Under the pieces are notes generated by a model. It made no database searches, was not told the DNA's origin, and saw nothing but the letters and a program-made list of their open reading frames with translations. A stretch of 64,000 nt of DNA from Callipepla californica brunnescens (Eukaryota; Chordata; Aves; Galliformes; Odontophoridae): NCBI GenBank assembly GCA_023055505.1, contig JALIRH010000002.1:41582233-41646232 (forward strand), given 5' to 3'. This document shows positions 36,481-49,570 of this stretch, in pieces (positions within the stretch are counted from its first letter, which is position 1; each line of letters opens with the position of its first letter). Made by a program: the position numbers and the translations under genes.

Positions 36481-39400
36481 CCAGCTTTTTTGTTTTCTTT
36501 GTCATCAGCGCAGTGTGTTCTGGTGTCTCCAAGACAACCGTGTCTGAAAGACTGACTGCATCTCTTGCTGTAACTCCGGAGCAGGCTTGCCACCACAGGC
36601 TCTCAAGGCCAGTCTCCAGCCACTTGCTATCCGTGCATTTTTGGGTTGTACGTAATTTACCTGCGTGCTTGGGTTTTAGTCTTACTGCGAGAATTGAGCT
36701 CCGCTTTATCAGTTTGAAAGGTATTGTTTTGGGTTGTCCCAGCTCATCTCTCTGAATACCGCTGTGAACACTTGGGGTGTTCCCGGTAACACTGGCAACA
36801 ATGCAGGCTTTCTTTGCTTTTCAGACCCATTCTGCATCTGATAATAGTGCCTTCCTGCCACTGAATAAAGATGTGCTGAATCTCCTGCGCTTGCTCTTTG
36901 TTGCCTCACTGTGCCTTTCTCATGAATGATTGTTAGTTAAAAGTCTAAGTATAGATGGTCAAAAAAGTTCTTGAGTTTCAGGATTTCTGTGTAGCTGTCA
37001 CAGTTTGCAAAGGGGAAGTATTTGTGCTATGTATTTTCTGAGCAGCAACATAATCCTTTTACAGTGCTCTGCTGACCCAGAATTGTGGCCTCTATAGCCC
37101 TTTTTGTGTAAGATATTTTTCTGTCACTAGCTTAGAAAAAAAAATAGTGATGAAAAAGTCTTTTCAAGGTCAGCACATGTGTCTCCTGGGAGGTCAGGGA
37201 CTTTGGGAATTAGAATTGCTGTTTCCTTGAAATTATCGAGGAGAAGTTGGATCCAAGATTGCTCCCTGGTAGTTAAATGGAAGAGTAGATAAAAATATCT
37301 GATAATTTCTATGTTACAGGTTTAACGTAGTCAATTAGCTACAATAGCTGAGAACAGCATTCCGTCCCTCAAAGTAGTCAGATGGTGATCTGTAGGAGTT
37401 AAGCAGCTGTTTTTCCTACTTCCAGTTTCTAAGATGCTATCCAGTTGCTGGGATGAAATGGAAGAGAAATAAATTTCTCTTATAGCAAATTTGAGCCTGA
37501 GTGGCTGCAGATTGTTCTGCTGGCAACCCCAGTGTACTGCAAAAATATGTAGATAAATTATGATTTCCCAACACATAAATAAATACATTATGTTGGGAAG
37601 TCTTATTTTGGCATATATAAATATGTTGCAAAATGTTAATTATTGATCTTTTTGTCAATTGATCAATTTTGCTTGTCTTACCAATGTGCCTTCAAATCCA
37701 TCTCTCGTATCCTGAAGATGCTGCATCAGTTAGCTTTTGTTATAGACCATTAATTTTGAAATCCAGCATCTTAAAGATAAATTGACTTCTGTAAGAACTG
37801 TCTTGGTGTAATTGAAAGGTAAGGACTTGCTTAGAGACTGAGGACTGTAAGAAAGAAAGGACTGAGATCAATTCTGTGAGAGTAAGTGACTATTACTGGA
37901 CCTGCAGTTTGCAGCAAAACGAATGGGAGTAACCCATGATATGTGTGCAACCAGTGCCATAACTGACTTGGCAAGTGCATTTCCCATGTCCCATGAATGA
38001 CTGTTGAAGCCCAGTTATGTATTCCCTTAGCAGACCGTTGTTTAGAAACACGTCCTCTGGTTTTCTTCTGATGGCATCAGGTTACTAGGTCTGTGCAAAG
38101 CAGCCTAATTGTGGGGCAAGGGGATTCAGTAGCAGGGGTAGGACAGTGGAAAGTGTTTAATGCTTTTGTCACCTGTCATTTTCTCTCCTTTTCTGTTAGT
38201 GGTGGAACAGCCACCATTTGGTGAAATAATTCTAGCAGTATAAGGTTGTTGAATCCCCTTTTAATTTCCCTAGAATGTAGTTTTGCAGTTCTCACGCATA
38301 CCAAGCTCTTCCAAATCAATACAAGTGTATAGTACAGGTAGGTTTCTGGTATCTGCTTGTTTCCCCTTGGTACTTTCTTTGCAAATACAGTAACTTTACA
38401 CAAGAAAAGCTGGCCTCATGTTGCTGATGTTTTATTCATTTATTAGGTATCGATTTGAGATGCCTGTCCTGTCCAGAAGTGTATTTGTTCAACTTTCAAA
38501 TGAAATCACAAAAGAAAATTCATACATTCATTTTTTCTGTTAGCAATCTCTCAACAGTTTTTCTCGTGTTGTTTAACCAAGGATAGATAATACCAAGAAT
38601 GCTTCACTTCTTTAATGTGCTTTGGTAGAAGTCATCCAATAGTTATAATAGGCAAGATTTTTATATAGATTTGTGACAACTCCAGGTTGAGTTGATTGAA
38701 GTTACTCCATTAAGCTATGGCTGGTTGGTTTCATTAGAACAGGCTTTTCAGGCCTTGCCTACATTCACCCAAATATTGTGGCTGCCCAGTTTTAGTTGTA
38801 TAGTTGCACAATGAATTATTTGTCTAGTGTGCGTAATGTTTTCAGTGAGCTGGCTGATAGGAGCACTGTGTTACTTAATGATGAAGACCTTGAAACTATA
38901 ATTATATAATTAGTTCTAATCTTCTGTGGACTATCAAAACCTAAAAGGCAAAACAAAGTATTTTTTCAGAGTTATTGTTGGTAGTTGCATTTAATAGTGA
39001 CAATTTATAATCTGTTAAATTAATTAATTACACGTGTTTCAAGTTAAATGAACATTTTTGTTTTGAAAGGCGGATTGTTTCTCTCTGCAAATGGATCAGT
39101 ATTAAACAAAGTCACCTTCTTATTCTTCAAAGACTGTAATATTTTACAGTTGACTTTGTTAAAATTGCTGGAACTAGAAATTGTACTTCTACCCAGGTAA
39201 GAGTTGGAGGAAGAGATAAAATGAACGTTCAAGGTTATTACTGAAATTCCCAGTTGTCCCCAGCTGTGTTGTAATTTCTCATTTTGCGTATGACAACAGC
39301 ATGGCTTAGGCTACTTAAATGGCTGATAAATAAATTAAAAAATAAATAAATCTGTATTTCTGTTGCTGTTGTTAATACCTGCTAGTGGATACTGTCACTT

Positions 39401-39689
39401 AACTTCTGCCAAGCTGTAAATAAGGCTCTTTTTCAGCGGTTGATAGCTTCCTTCCTTCATGTTCCCATGCAAATTTTTAGCCTCAGAGATCTGCTAACCA
39501 GGCATCTATATGGCATTATGGTTTTCTATGAAGATTAGGGTAAAAGTCTTGTTCAAACAGTAAACCCCTGCAAAAGCAGCTTGCTAAGCACTGTTGGAGG
39601 GATTTGTTTGCCTACTATTCGTTTGGGGTTGTTTTTTTCGGTCTGGCATGCTTAATACTGTTTTCTGGACGTGTTACATGAAATAATGG

Positions 39690-39985
39690 GGAGAGGGAGT
39701 TTGCCACATGTAGCAAAGCACTTGCCAAACTTGATAAGGGAGCAGCCCCGAAGCCTGGTCTGATTTCCCCAGGCGCCATTCAAGTACAAACGCTTTTATA
39801 GCTCTCACTGCCCAGGGCAAACCGGAAAGAATTACCGCTCCTCCCAGTCCAAAGCCTCTTGCACACTAAACAAAATAGTGGCTAGACAATTTGCTACCCT
39901 TGATATTTTGCTGACCTGCCTGACCCCTCATCTCACCGATCCTGCAGCAGCTCACTGCAAGACTCATGTTTGAAACATCCCGGTG
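39690..39985. promoter_or_regulatory. Candidate intronic enhancer-like patch (speculative)
   Basis: This is a compact stretch rich in binding-site-like words: CACATG (E-box), CTTGATAAG (GATA-type), CCCCAGGCGCCATT, ACAAACGC, AAACCGGAAAG (Ets-type core) and GACAATTTG (SOX-like core). Several CpGs are retained, and there is no repeat or coding signature. From memory, the long second intron of chicken N-cadherin holds tissue enhancers, some SOX-dependent; whether this patch is one of them is unknown. Confidence 0.3.
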
Positions 39986-42900
39986 TCACTTTGCGTTTTC
40001 TTCAGTAGCTCTGTTTGTGACAAAACACAGCCTCCTGCTCTGGGGAAATGCTGAGGTAGCTGCTTGCACCCAGGAAATAGAGGTCTGTAAGGATCAGAGA
40101 AAAGGTGGGCGTTACTTCTCATTGAGGCTCAGCTCTCACTCACAGGGAACTCAGCCTGGTAGAGGCAGTCATTGGGGCAGCTCCATCCTTCCTGCATGGG
40201 TCGGGAAATGTCTTTACTGTGATCAGGGGGATATTCCTAGAGGTCATGCAGTAAAGCGTCATTAATAAGGGCAACGAGAGATGTCACGTCTAGTTCTCCT
40301 TCACTGGATAGTTTCTGTTTACTTCACATCACATTCTGTAGGAAATTCATTTGAAGACCCTGGTAGTGTTTTCTCCTCTTTTGATGAGTTTAGCATCAAT
40401 GGAAAGGATAGGAAATAGTCAGATCATTATTACATGCCTACTGTGATTATTAAGAGGTGAAAAATGTAGGCTTGGCTATTGATCCAGTAAATACAATGAA
40501 GAACTATTGCAGGAGACATAAACACACCTTATTAATAACTTGGTAAATGTAGTTTTGGAAGGCAGTGGTATTTTATAGCCAGTACCGAAACTATGCTTAG
40601 TTTCAGTAAGACAGTCCTCTATTTCAGAGCTGTACATTTGTTGACAAGGCCTTGTGTGAATGTATTTCAGACTCAGATGAAGAAAGTACAGAACAAGGGC
40701 TTCTTTCTTACAGAAACAGCAGCAACAAAAAAGGCACTTCTCAGCCTTCTCCAGTTCATGACTACAACCAAGAAAAGGAGGAAATTTTATTTTATTTCAA
40801 AACTACTACCTTATTGAAAATACCCTTAAGTGAAGAAGAAATCTTTTGATTTTCATCTAGAGGAAAGACATAGCTTTCTCTCTGTTAAAGGTTGTTTTCC
40901 ATTCAGGTCAGTGAGTATCACAGGCTCTACTGTACATTTGTCCTCATGAAGCTACAAAGAGAGAACATTGCTATGTGACAGGAGAGGAAGCATTTTTATA
41001 ATTCATATTCCTTTTGTTTTCCTTTTTTACTTTAAATAGGAAGAGAAAGGTTAAGTAGTTTAAGTGGTGACTGGTTTTCAGGACAGTGTTTAGAGAGTAA
41101 CTTTGTTTTTTCCTGTGTGAAAGCCTCCTGCATTTATGTCTTACCTGTCAAAATAGCTTTTGAAATTGTTTCTGAATCCTTTGTAAAAATAGCACTAGTT
41201 GAATTTACTCATCAGCTGCCATTACATGAGAGCATTTCCAGGTGCAGTGGGGAAGACTCAGCTGATGAGCAGTGGAAAGAAGTGTTGTGTCCTTTCTTAC
41301 CTCCTAAAATGCAGTAAATGAGCTTGGGTGAGGAACATCCATTTCTTAAGGCATCAGTGCACCTCTGCCTCCTAGCATCAGGATTTTGGAAGGCCATCTG
41401 AGTCTGCTACCTTTGGAGCTGAGAATTTTTTATTCTTTCTCTGAAGTCTAGGAGGAAAAATCAGACATCTCACTGACACCTAAGAGACGAGGACCTATGT
41501 GGCAGTAGTTCTGCCCTAAGCAGCTTGAGGATATTTAATGGAAAATACTGCTTGGAGACATCTAGGTAGAAAAACGTGAAGGCAGGGAATTGGGTTGTGT
41601 CATGTGTAGAAGGCAGCTTTAGAAAAGGTATCGTGGAGGCAGGGTGTGTTAAAGAATGGGAAATAACACTAAAGCAGCAAAGCATAGTTTACAAAAGAGC
41701 AGAAATCTATCAAATATGAAGGAAAGCTAAAGAAAAAGCAAAGCTACACAGCTGTACATAAGACAGTTGAGTTTGATTTGTAGATAGATTGAATGCAGTT
41801 ACTGATTTTTATCCTGAGGGCTTTTTGAGTACCATGGATAAAACACAATTGCATGACTAAAATATCAGATGTGTCAAGTTACTCTCTTTCCTTGGTCTAC
41901 AAAGAGAAAGTTAAATTGCAGTATTGAAAACATCAAGCAAGAAAGGAGTTAAAACATACTTGCTTGGCGGTTACTGATAGCAGTTTTTGGATATTTATTA
42001 GTAATGTTTATAATGAGCCAAATGTCAACAGTGACACATTTAAGGTGGCATTTGCATATCTTAGAAAAAAAAATGTTTTAGTGAATTTAATTTATCATGT
42101 TGGAGTGCATGAGAGCCAAAATACTGTTATTTCAACCCAAATGCTTTTCTCCATACACAGGTTACCCTATATAATTAATTAGTGGTGTTATTTATATGTT
42201 CCTTGGTGATTTTTCTGATGCGCAACAGTAGTAAAGAATCTGTTGAGACCTTCACTTTAATATTATTAATTTATGATATCATTGGCTGTTGTATTTTGTA
42301 ACATCTTTAAGTTATATATACAGAATTACAAGGATTACTGAAAAATTGATGTTATTTCTAAACAGAGCTCAAGTTTCAATGGATCTTCACTTTTCCTTGG
42401 CAGCATATCAAAGCAAAGTAATAATGTCTTGGTGCCAGTATTTTAAAATGTAGCTCAGATGTTTATTGTAAGGTCGTATCTGTTCAATTTCATGTGCTGC
42501 TTTCTCCTGATGCCAGAGAGGTTGCTTTTAGTCTTCAGAAATCCCTTTCTCATGGGGGAACCTGAGCTTTAGATACCACAATTTAAGCCCTGAGAAACAA
42601 ATGGAAATAATGCAGTCCTCGTTTACTGGAGGCATTGCCCAAAATAATGAGCATTATTCCAAACTCAGAGTGCTCAGCTGAGGTGGCTGCTTGTATAGAA
42701 GGCATTTCTTGCGTAGTTGCCTGATTACCTTGTCCAAGTGTTACACACCAGCCAGGTGGACTCTGCACTGATCAGAAAATCAGCCAGATACACTGCACCA
42801 CGTGTTCTTGGTAGCACATCTTGGACAACTGACAAGTGTGTCTTGCAGGCTCTCTGTCCACATTGGGTGCATCACTGAGGGCAACTGCTTTCACCCTCCA

Positions 42901-43341
42901 AATTTTTCCTATATGAAGTGGGGTAGGGCAATGTGGATTTGGGTCCATTTCCAAAACAGAGTACGCAAAATAAACAGTTTGCTTTTGGTTTGGCTTCCAG
43001 GGTGTGGGGCTTTTTTGTCTTGTTTATTTGCTTTTTACTTGCATAGGACACAGCCTTAAGGCAGAGTGAAATAGATATAAGCAGTGCTGCAGTCCTTGCC
43101 TGCAGGATGTAGACTGGCCAGACCTGTACACTGATGGCTCTTATTTGCCTCACACATACGTGGGGAGGAGAAGGTGGCTTTCAGCTGCCACTGATGAACA
43201 TCAGACTCTCAACACCTGATGACAGGTTGCTATTTCACGCTCTACAGTTCTGTTTCAACAGAAATTTGGTATGTTGTCTCGCTGAATGACTTTGTCTTCT
43301 CCCAGTAGGTGAAACTATTTCATTTATGGACCAAAAGCATT

Positions 43342-43357
43342 TTCATATGCATATGAA
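43342..43357. repeat. 16-bp perfect palindrome
   Basis: TTCATATGCATATGAA equals its own reverse complement. It contains two CATATG E-box-type words and a central ATGCAT, close to POU octamer half-sites. A shorter relative, ATATATGCATATAT, occurs at 50876-50889. Confidence 0.85.
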
Positions 43358-46300
43358 GGCACATCCTGCTTATAGTAAGTGTCTGAGATGCACTAGAGAG
43401 GAGCAACGCTTCATGCACCAGGAAAAAAACAAATTTTGCCATGAGTAACTATAGTCATCATTTAGATAAATCATGAATATGCTTATATTAGCTAACATAT
43501 TGCAGCCTCTCTTGGTAATTGTTGTATAGGATGTTCAAAGTAATGTCTGTTCTAAGGAAGAACAACAATGCAGTAGAGAAAAGTTGCTCATTAGTGGCCA
43601 TTACTGTAGAGCACACTGGGCAGTATTTTCCAAAATACACAGTAACTGTAGCATGGCTCTTTTTATTCCATTTGCAAACTGGCATTGTTTTGGAGGAGAG
43701 GAAGTGAAAAGAGATGTTGTTCGCATGAATGAATACCACAGGTGCCTTTTCTGGGAATTCAAACACTTGAAGAAAATTAAGTGAAATACAGATGGCAGTT
43801 GAAATAACCGTTGAAATGTTTATGATAATGGGACTTTTCCACTCAGATTCCTTTTGAAACAGAGTATTTCATATTATGGTAAGCAAAATGAGGCATGTCT
43901 TCCTATCAGAAGGGACACTTGGTTTCTGCAAGCAAAATTAGTTTCATTTGTGTGATACATACGTTCTGCAATTTAATGCTGAATGAATGTTTCTATCATC
44001 CAGGTGTGTGGACAGATTTGGTTAATGTAAATATCTGAAATTATTTCTGTTTTCATCTAGTACTAAGGACTGCCAGTCAAGGATCAGTCCCATTATACTG
44101 ATCACTGTAGGGATTATCCCTGGGGACTTTGCATTCTAGGCATTTGGAGGGTGATGCTGCATAATCTGTACTAAGAAACTTAGGATGTCATGACTAATAA
44201 TTGAAAAATCAAGGCTGTGCAGAGGACAATATCTCACTGCTTCTCAGCAAAATAGTTTTGACTCAGACAGTAATAGGTTAATTGCCACATCCAGAAATGA
44301 ATCCTAATGACTCCTTTCAGGAACTGTTATCACACAGGAGGATTTTCACTGTGATATTTATAACATTAATCTTTGGTCTCAAAGCTCGTGTAACTGTTCA
44401 CCCAGCAAAAGGGTTCAGAAAGGTAATATCCTGATCCAGTCCTTAGGCCTTTCTAAAAGTAGCTTTTTAGTTCTAGTTCAATCAGTCAAGCCCCTGCCAT
44501 TTTCAGACATTATTCCAATCTAACACAATTTGAATGTCAAGTATCTTGTGTTTTGCACTCACAGGGCCCACAGGAAAGTCTAGACACAAAAAATTGCTGC
44601 ATTTATCATAGGAAGCATATCTTCAAATATATCAGAATGTCTGTTCGTTTTCTTTTCTGTTCTTCTGCGTCTGGACTGAAATGATTGTTAAGTGAGAGGC
44701 TGTTCAGCCAGGTCTGCATCAGCCTGTTCCTCCAGAAGGCTCTTACCTGGAATAAATTGCATAGATTTGCACAGCACTGTTTTGGAATGGGATCCTAAAC
44801 TATGTCTTAATTTTTCTTGGCTGTATTAAAAGTTATTTCTTGAATGAAGCTTCTCTGTATCCCTTTCATTTGTCTGCATTTTGTATTAGAGGATTCTGTG
44901 GGGTTTTTTTTTCTCCTGGATTATCCCAGGTACCATGTTGTGCTGCTGTCATGCTTGTGTGCATTTTGAGAAGAAAACAGTTTTTATCTGTGCTGTTCCC
45001 TAGCATAACACCTTTTTATTCCTGTCAATTTTGTTACTGTCAATTTGAATTTAAGTGGATTATTTGAGGCTTGTAATTTTGTAATCCTTAGAACTCCGTA
45101 TGCAAAGAATGGTAAGTGTTATTGAAAGCAAGTAGCACCGCTTGAATTTTGACTTGAATTGTGTTGGTTGCACACAAGAGATCTCAAGTCAGTCATTTTA
45201 AAGTTTCCACTACATAGACATGAAGTGAACATACTACTTCTGACTACAAACAATATTTCTCTAATTCGCTTAGAGCCAGGTGAGCTTTCCATTAAATGAT
45301 TATTTGAAAAGAGACTCGGATCTGAGGTCTTGAGTCTTTATTTATCCTAAGAAATCAGATTTCTTTTCCTCTGCCTTTGCCTTTTGGTCGGTTGAGATTC
45401 AGTAATGTTGCAGTGATGCCTTATCTCATTGAAGTTCTGGTCTAGGTGATCAGTCAAGAGGATAAAAGTAATTTATCACAGCATTCACTGTGTTCCAGTC
45501 ACTGAAAAATATTCCTACACCAGATTACCTTTTTTTTTTTTTTCTCTAGTCGTTGTACTTGTTTTCATTTAAGAGGGAAAAAATAAGTACATAAAAATAA
45601 GTACTAATTACTCATTGCTGCCATGTGTAGGGCTGAATGCCCTTCAGTGTGGTGATTGAATTTTTGAGGTAAACTTCCTTGGTCTGCAGTGTTCAAAGAT
45701 TACCTGCACCTTCAAGTCTGATGGCTCATGCTAGTGCTTCTTTATTTCTTTTTTTTGATATCTACATGTGTTTTTGCATGTAGGTAGAATGTGAGGTGTA
45801 CACAAGGGAGAAATTTTGAGAGATACCATAACCAGCACCTGGAAGTACTTTCAAGTGTGTCCAGTTAGGTGTTTTCTTGCCAGTTCTGTTGGTATTTTCT
45901 CCTCTTGAAAGATTAGTCAGTCGTTGGAGTGTTACCTTTGCCACCTGAAGTGATGTGAAAGCTGTGTGTAGAGGGAGAGAACACCCATTTATGTGACTTC
46001 CACAAACCTGAGTACTCCTTTCTAAAGAGTGTCACGTTTCTCTAGATTTTTGTCTTCTGCTTTGTTACAGGAAGATATTCTGTTGCCTGTATGTGCTAAC
46101 TGTGCCAATCACCAGGTACTTTGTGGACTTTTAAGGTCAGATATCTGGGTATATTATTAGTAGTAATAATAATAAATCCCCAGGTCTGACTAGGTAACAC
46201 TAAGCTGCTGTGGCAACTAGTTTCCTCCCTGAGGCCTACTGGACATGATCCAATGATGGTATAATCCCTGGGTTCTGTGATTTTTATGGCTATCTGAAAC

Positions 46301-46467
46301 ATCAGTATGTTAACAGACTGCTAGACCATGTCTGCCTTTCTTCCATCCCATTTGGTAACTGTTCAGTTTCCTGCTCTTTTTTTATTGTTGCAGCACAGTA
46401 TTGAAGCAAATAGGATGCTTTTAAACCATTGTGTCTTTTGCTAAGGTAATGAGTAGCCACGTATTAT

Positions 46468-46590
46468 CAAAGAATCTCAAAATGGCTGAGCCTCGCAGGG
46501 TCCTTCTGGCCCACCTCCTGCTCCATCAGGGACATCTAGAGCAGGGGCCCAGGCCCATGTCCAGGTAACTCTGAGGACAGTGACACCAGA
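46468..46590 (-). mobile_element. CR1 LINE, 3'-end fragment
   Basis: The + strand reads AAAGAATCTCAAAATGGCTG, then CTCCATCAGGGACATCTAGA, GCAGGGGCCCAGGCC and CATGTCCAGG. This is the reverse complement of a CR1 3' end of the subfamily with the GGGACATCTAGAGCAGG...CCATGTCCAGG block. Only the terminal ~120 bp is present, and the inner boundary is approximate. Confidence 0.8.
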
Positions 46591-47373
46591 GCATTGGCTG
46601 ACTAGACAAAAAGGGAAGAGATGAGAGAAAGCACAGCACTTGAAAAGCTGAAGAACAGCTTTAGGGAAAGCTGTCCCACCTTCCCCTTGTTGCGTCTCTC
46701 ATAGCCCAGTGCATTTGAGGGGTGCATCCATGTAACAGTGTGTCTGCCCTGTGTGCCCTGAACCACTCGCAAAGAACTGTAAAGTGTGCTACTGGGCAGT
46801 GGGTGATAGCCAGGGTCAGCATCAGAGTACCAAATAGTAAATGCTGCCACGTCTGTTTCTAAGAATGTTTTTGCATTGGAAATGGGAGCACTCTCTGGAT
46901 CACTGCCATTTTTCAGAGCTGAAAGTTTTTGTTTGTTGTAATTCTTTGCAAATGCAACATTCATTGCTGCTAGGGCAGCCCAATAATTAAAGGTGAAAAG
47001 ACTAATTTGATTTTGCTTCTTTTAACACTAGGAGTGAAAAATACCCTAGCTGTGATATATGCATACTTCTCTCTTGTTGGCTTTTAAACCCCTATTAAGT
47101 GTGGGGGCTTAAGACAGCTCTGAAAACTGCTGACCTGTTGAATGGATGAAACAGATCATGAACTCATTTGAAAGCATGTGCCTGTTTGATATATCAACAT
47201 ATCCTGGCTCTCTACTGAACCAGGAGCCTGCATTTTTATTTAGTTTATTTATTAAAAGCAGCCCTCCAGTGACAGGCTCTTTCTGCCCTAGGAGGGCTGG
47301 GAGGCTGTGCTGCCAGTCTGAAACGAGTAAAGCTTCAGCACCTATGCACCTCCATGGGGAGCACAGATGAATA
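46591..47373 (+). other. CDH2 intron 2, non-coding stretch between two CR1 copies
   Basis: No exon was recognised. A 120-codon - strand frame at 46602-46964 has no recognisable domain and is taken as chance. No other repeat was identified. Confidence 0.6.
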
Positions 47374-47797
47374 ATGATAAAGGGCCTGGAGCATCTCCCC
47401 TTATGAGGAAGGGCTGAGCAACCTGGGTCTGTTCAGCCTTGAGAAAAGAAAACTCAGAGGTGATCTTATTAATGTATATAAATATCTTAAGTATGGGAGT
47501 CAAAGGGACATGGCCAACCTCTTTTTAGCAGTCACTGGGGACAGTACAAGAGGAAACAGCCATAAACCAGAGCATAGGAAGTTCGACACAGATATGTGAA
47601 GGAACATCTTCACAGTGAGGGTGACAGAGCACTGGCACAGCCTGCCCCTGGAGATTGTGGATTCTCCTTCTCTGGAGACATTCAAGACCCACTTGGATGC
47701 CTACCTGTGCAACCTGGGCTAGGAGGTGCTTTGACGGGAGTTGGACTAGATGATCTCTAGAGGTCCCTTTCAATCCCTACAATTCTGTGACTCTGAA
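47374..47797 (+). mobile_element. CR1 LINE, 3' portion
   Basis: The sequence follows the CR1 ORF2 C-terminal end and 3' UTR: GGCCTGGAGCATCTCCCCTT, GAGGAAGGGCTGAGCAACCT, GGTGATCTTATTAATGTATA, GAACATCTTCACAGTGAGGG, then AGTTGGACTAGATGATCTCT and a tail AATTCTGTGACTCTG resembling the CR1 terminal octamer repeats. It is about 420 bp, 5'-truncated, on the same strand as the host gene. It is less diverged than the copy at 22700 by eye. Confidence 0.92.
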
Positions 47798-49489
47798 TGG
47801 CAAGAAAAAGGAGAGCATCAGGGAACAAAGTAATGATAAAAAATGAGTTTCAGAATTCAAGACAGGAAGGAGAAGAATGAGAAAGAAAGAAGGAAAGAAA
47901 GAGCCAGAAAGAAAGTGAAATTTGAGGTCTAGAAAGAGCTTTGGCCAGGAGCAAGCAGTTGTAAAAAGGACATACAAAAGCTCTCTCCTTATTGCTGAAG
48001 AGGAGGGGAAAAAAAAAGTAAAATCTTCTTCTGCATTTTCTAAAGACAGACTAAAAGTAATGCTGCTTACCTAGTTTTTACTAGATATTTAATATTTAAG
48101 TCATTACGGTAGCAATAAAACTGCCCTGTAATTGCTACACCATAATTGTGGGTATTTATTTCTTACACTGCTTAAGGTCACATAAAAATGAATAGAAGTA
48201 AAAATAGGTTTGTGCTAAGTGCCTGAATTTTGAAGCTGTTTTCTTCTAGCTATCTCTAAAGACAGTACCTTCCCTTTAGTCTCCCAGTCTGGCTGTTCAG
48301 TAGATATTTTTTAATTACCAAATTGGATTTTAGAAGGTACAGTCAGTTGATGCATTATGGGTATAAGAGATTAGTATTTAATCCTTCTTTTTATTACTGT
48401 GTAGAATGGTATACTTGGGAAAGTATTAAAGGTGCATTGCATACTCCAGAGTACAGAAATGACATTTATTACCGAGTTCTCTTTCAGATAGTATCCTTTA
48501 GGTAGAAGCTGGAGCAGAACTCTGTAGGGGCCCTACAGGCTCGTCTATGGCAAAACTGCATTAAGTAATTCAGAGTGGAGGAAAAGAGAAAGAAACCTTT
48601 TTGTGCTTTAAAACAAAAGCAGTTGCCGAAGTAGAAGTACTTCCCCTCCCCAAAAATGCTTATTCTCTTTTTCTGCTTTATTTTTTTTTCCCTAAAACGA
48701 GGACAAAAGGGGTGTCAAAACGTAGATGATCTTTGTGTCAGTGAGTGGTAGAGGCAAGAGCTGAAAAGGGTCAGTGAATCAGATATAATTTGGACTCTGT
48801 TTGAGATACCGGCTCTGTGTTTTGCTGATGTCTGGTATTCCTGTTCTGAAAAGCTTGCAGAGGCATTTCTATCGAAAAGAAAGAACATTATCCCTATTTT
48901 CATTCTGGCATGCCTGTTACAACTTTGTTCAGTAAACAGAGGATTATGGGAACTGGAAACTAGATGACATTTTGTTAAAGAACTGTGCAAGCCTTTCATT
49001 GTAAATGTAAGAATTGGGCAGCTTGGTGACAGCTACCTGTGAAAGAAAATACTTCAAAACCAGACCCTAGTGTTTGAGTTGGTTGGGTTAATGAGGAAGC
49101 AGGCCTCTGGTGTAGCACTGAGTGTGCCTGAACGTTTCCCATTTGCACCTCACAATGCAAGACTTGCAAAAATAATATTAATAACACCCTCACAATGCAA
49201 TTATACAAATCGAGAATGAAAAATAGTGCTGCAGAAATAGGGTTTCCAGAAATCCACCATTGTGTAGACTACCAGATTGCTTTGAAAGTATATTACTTCA
49301 GGAAATATGCATATTCTTCTGTCTGGAAGTACTAGCCTGGGGAATGGAGCAGGGGAGGGAATTGCTCTGAAGGAGTATTTATTCAATGACCAGCAAAAAT
49401 TATTCTTACCAGTGTATTGTACCACATCTTGTATAACTTCTCATGCAACTTTATGCTTTTCTGCAGTACATAACTTACTACAAGCATCT

Positions 49490-49570
49490 TAATACCATAT
49501 ATTATACATCCAATATATATACCATTATATATATTTATTAGCATACATCATATACCATATATTATTACTA
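49490..49570. repeat. AT-rich low-complexity block with internal direct repeat
   Basis: Nearly pure A/T with ACCATATATTAT near 49493 and again near 49555, separated by ATATATAT tracts. It is probably a decayed satellite-like or microsatellite expansion. Confidence 0.75.

Larger units (their letters stand above)
33135..46467 (+). other. CDH2 intron 2, non-coding stretch with candidate regulatory patches
   Basis: No exon or intact transposon was recognised over about 13 kb. Notable items are listed separately: the C16 tract at 36159-36174, twin hairpins at 36340-36387, a CpG-containing patch at 39690-39985 and a 16-bp palindrome at 43342-43357. A T-run occurs at 45530-45543. The 127-codon - strand frame at 34261-34644 has no domain I recognise. 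Confidence 0.65.

Noticed and set aside
46602..46964. 120-codon open frame on the - strand next to a CR1 tail
   Set aside because: The sequence does not resemble CR1 ORF2 or any protein I know.
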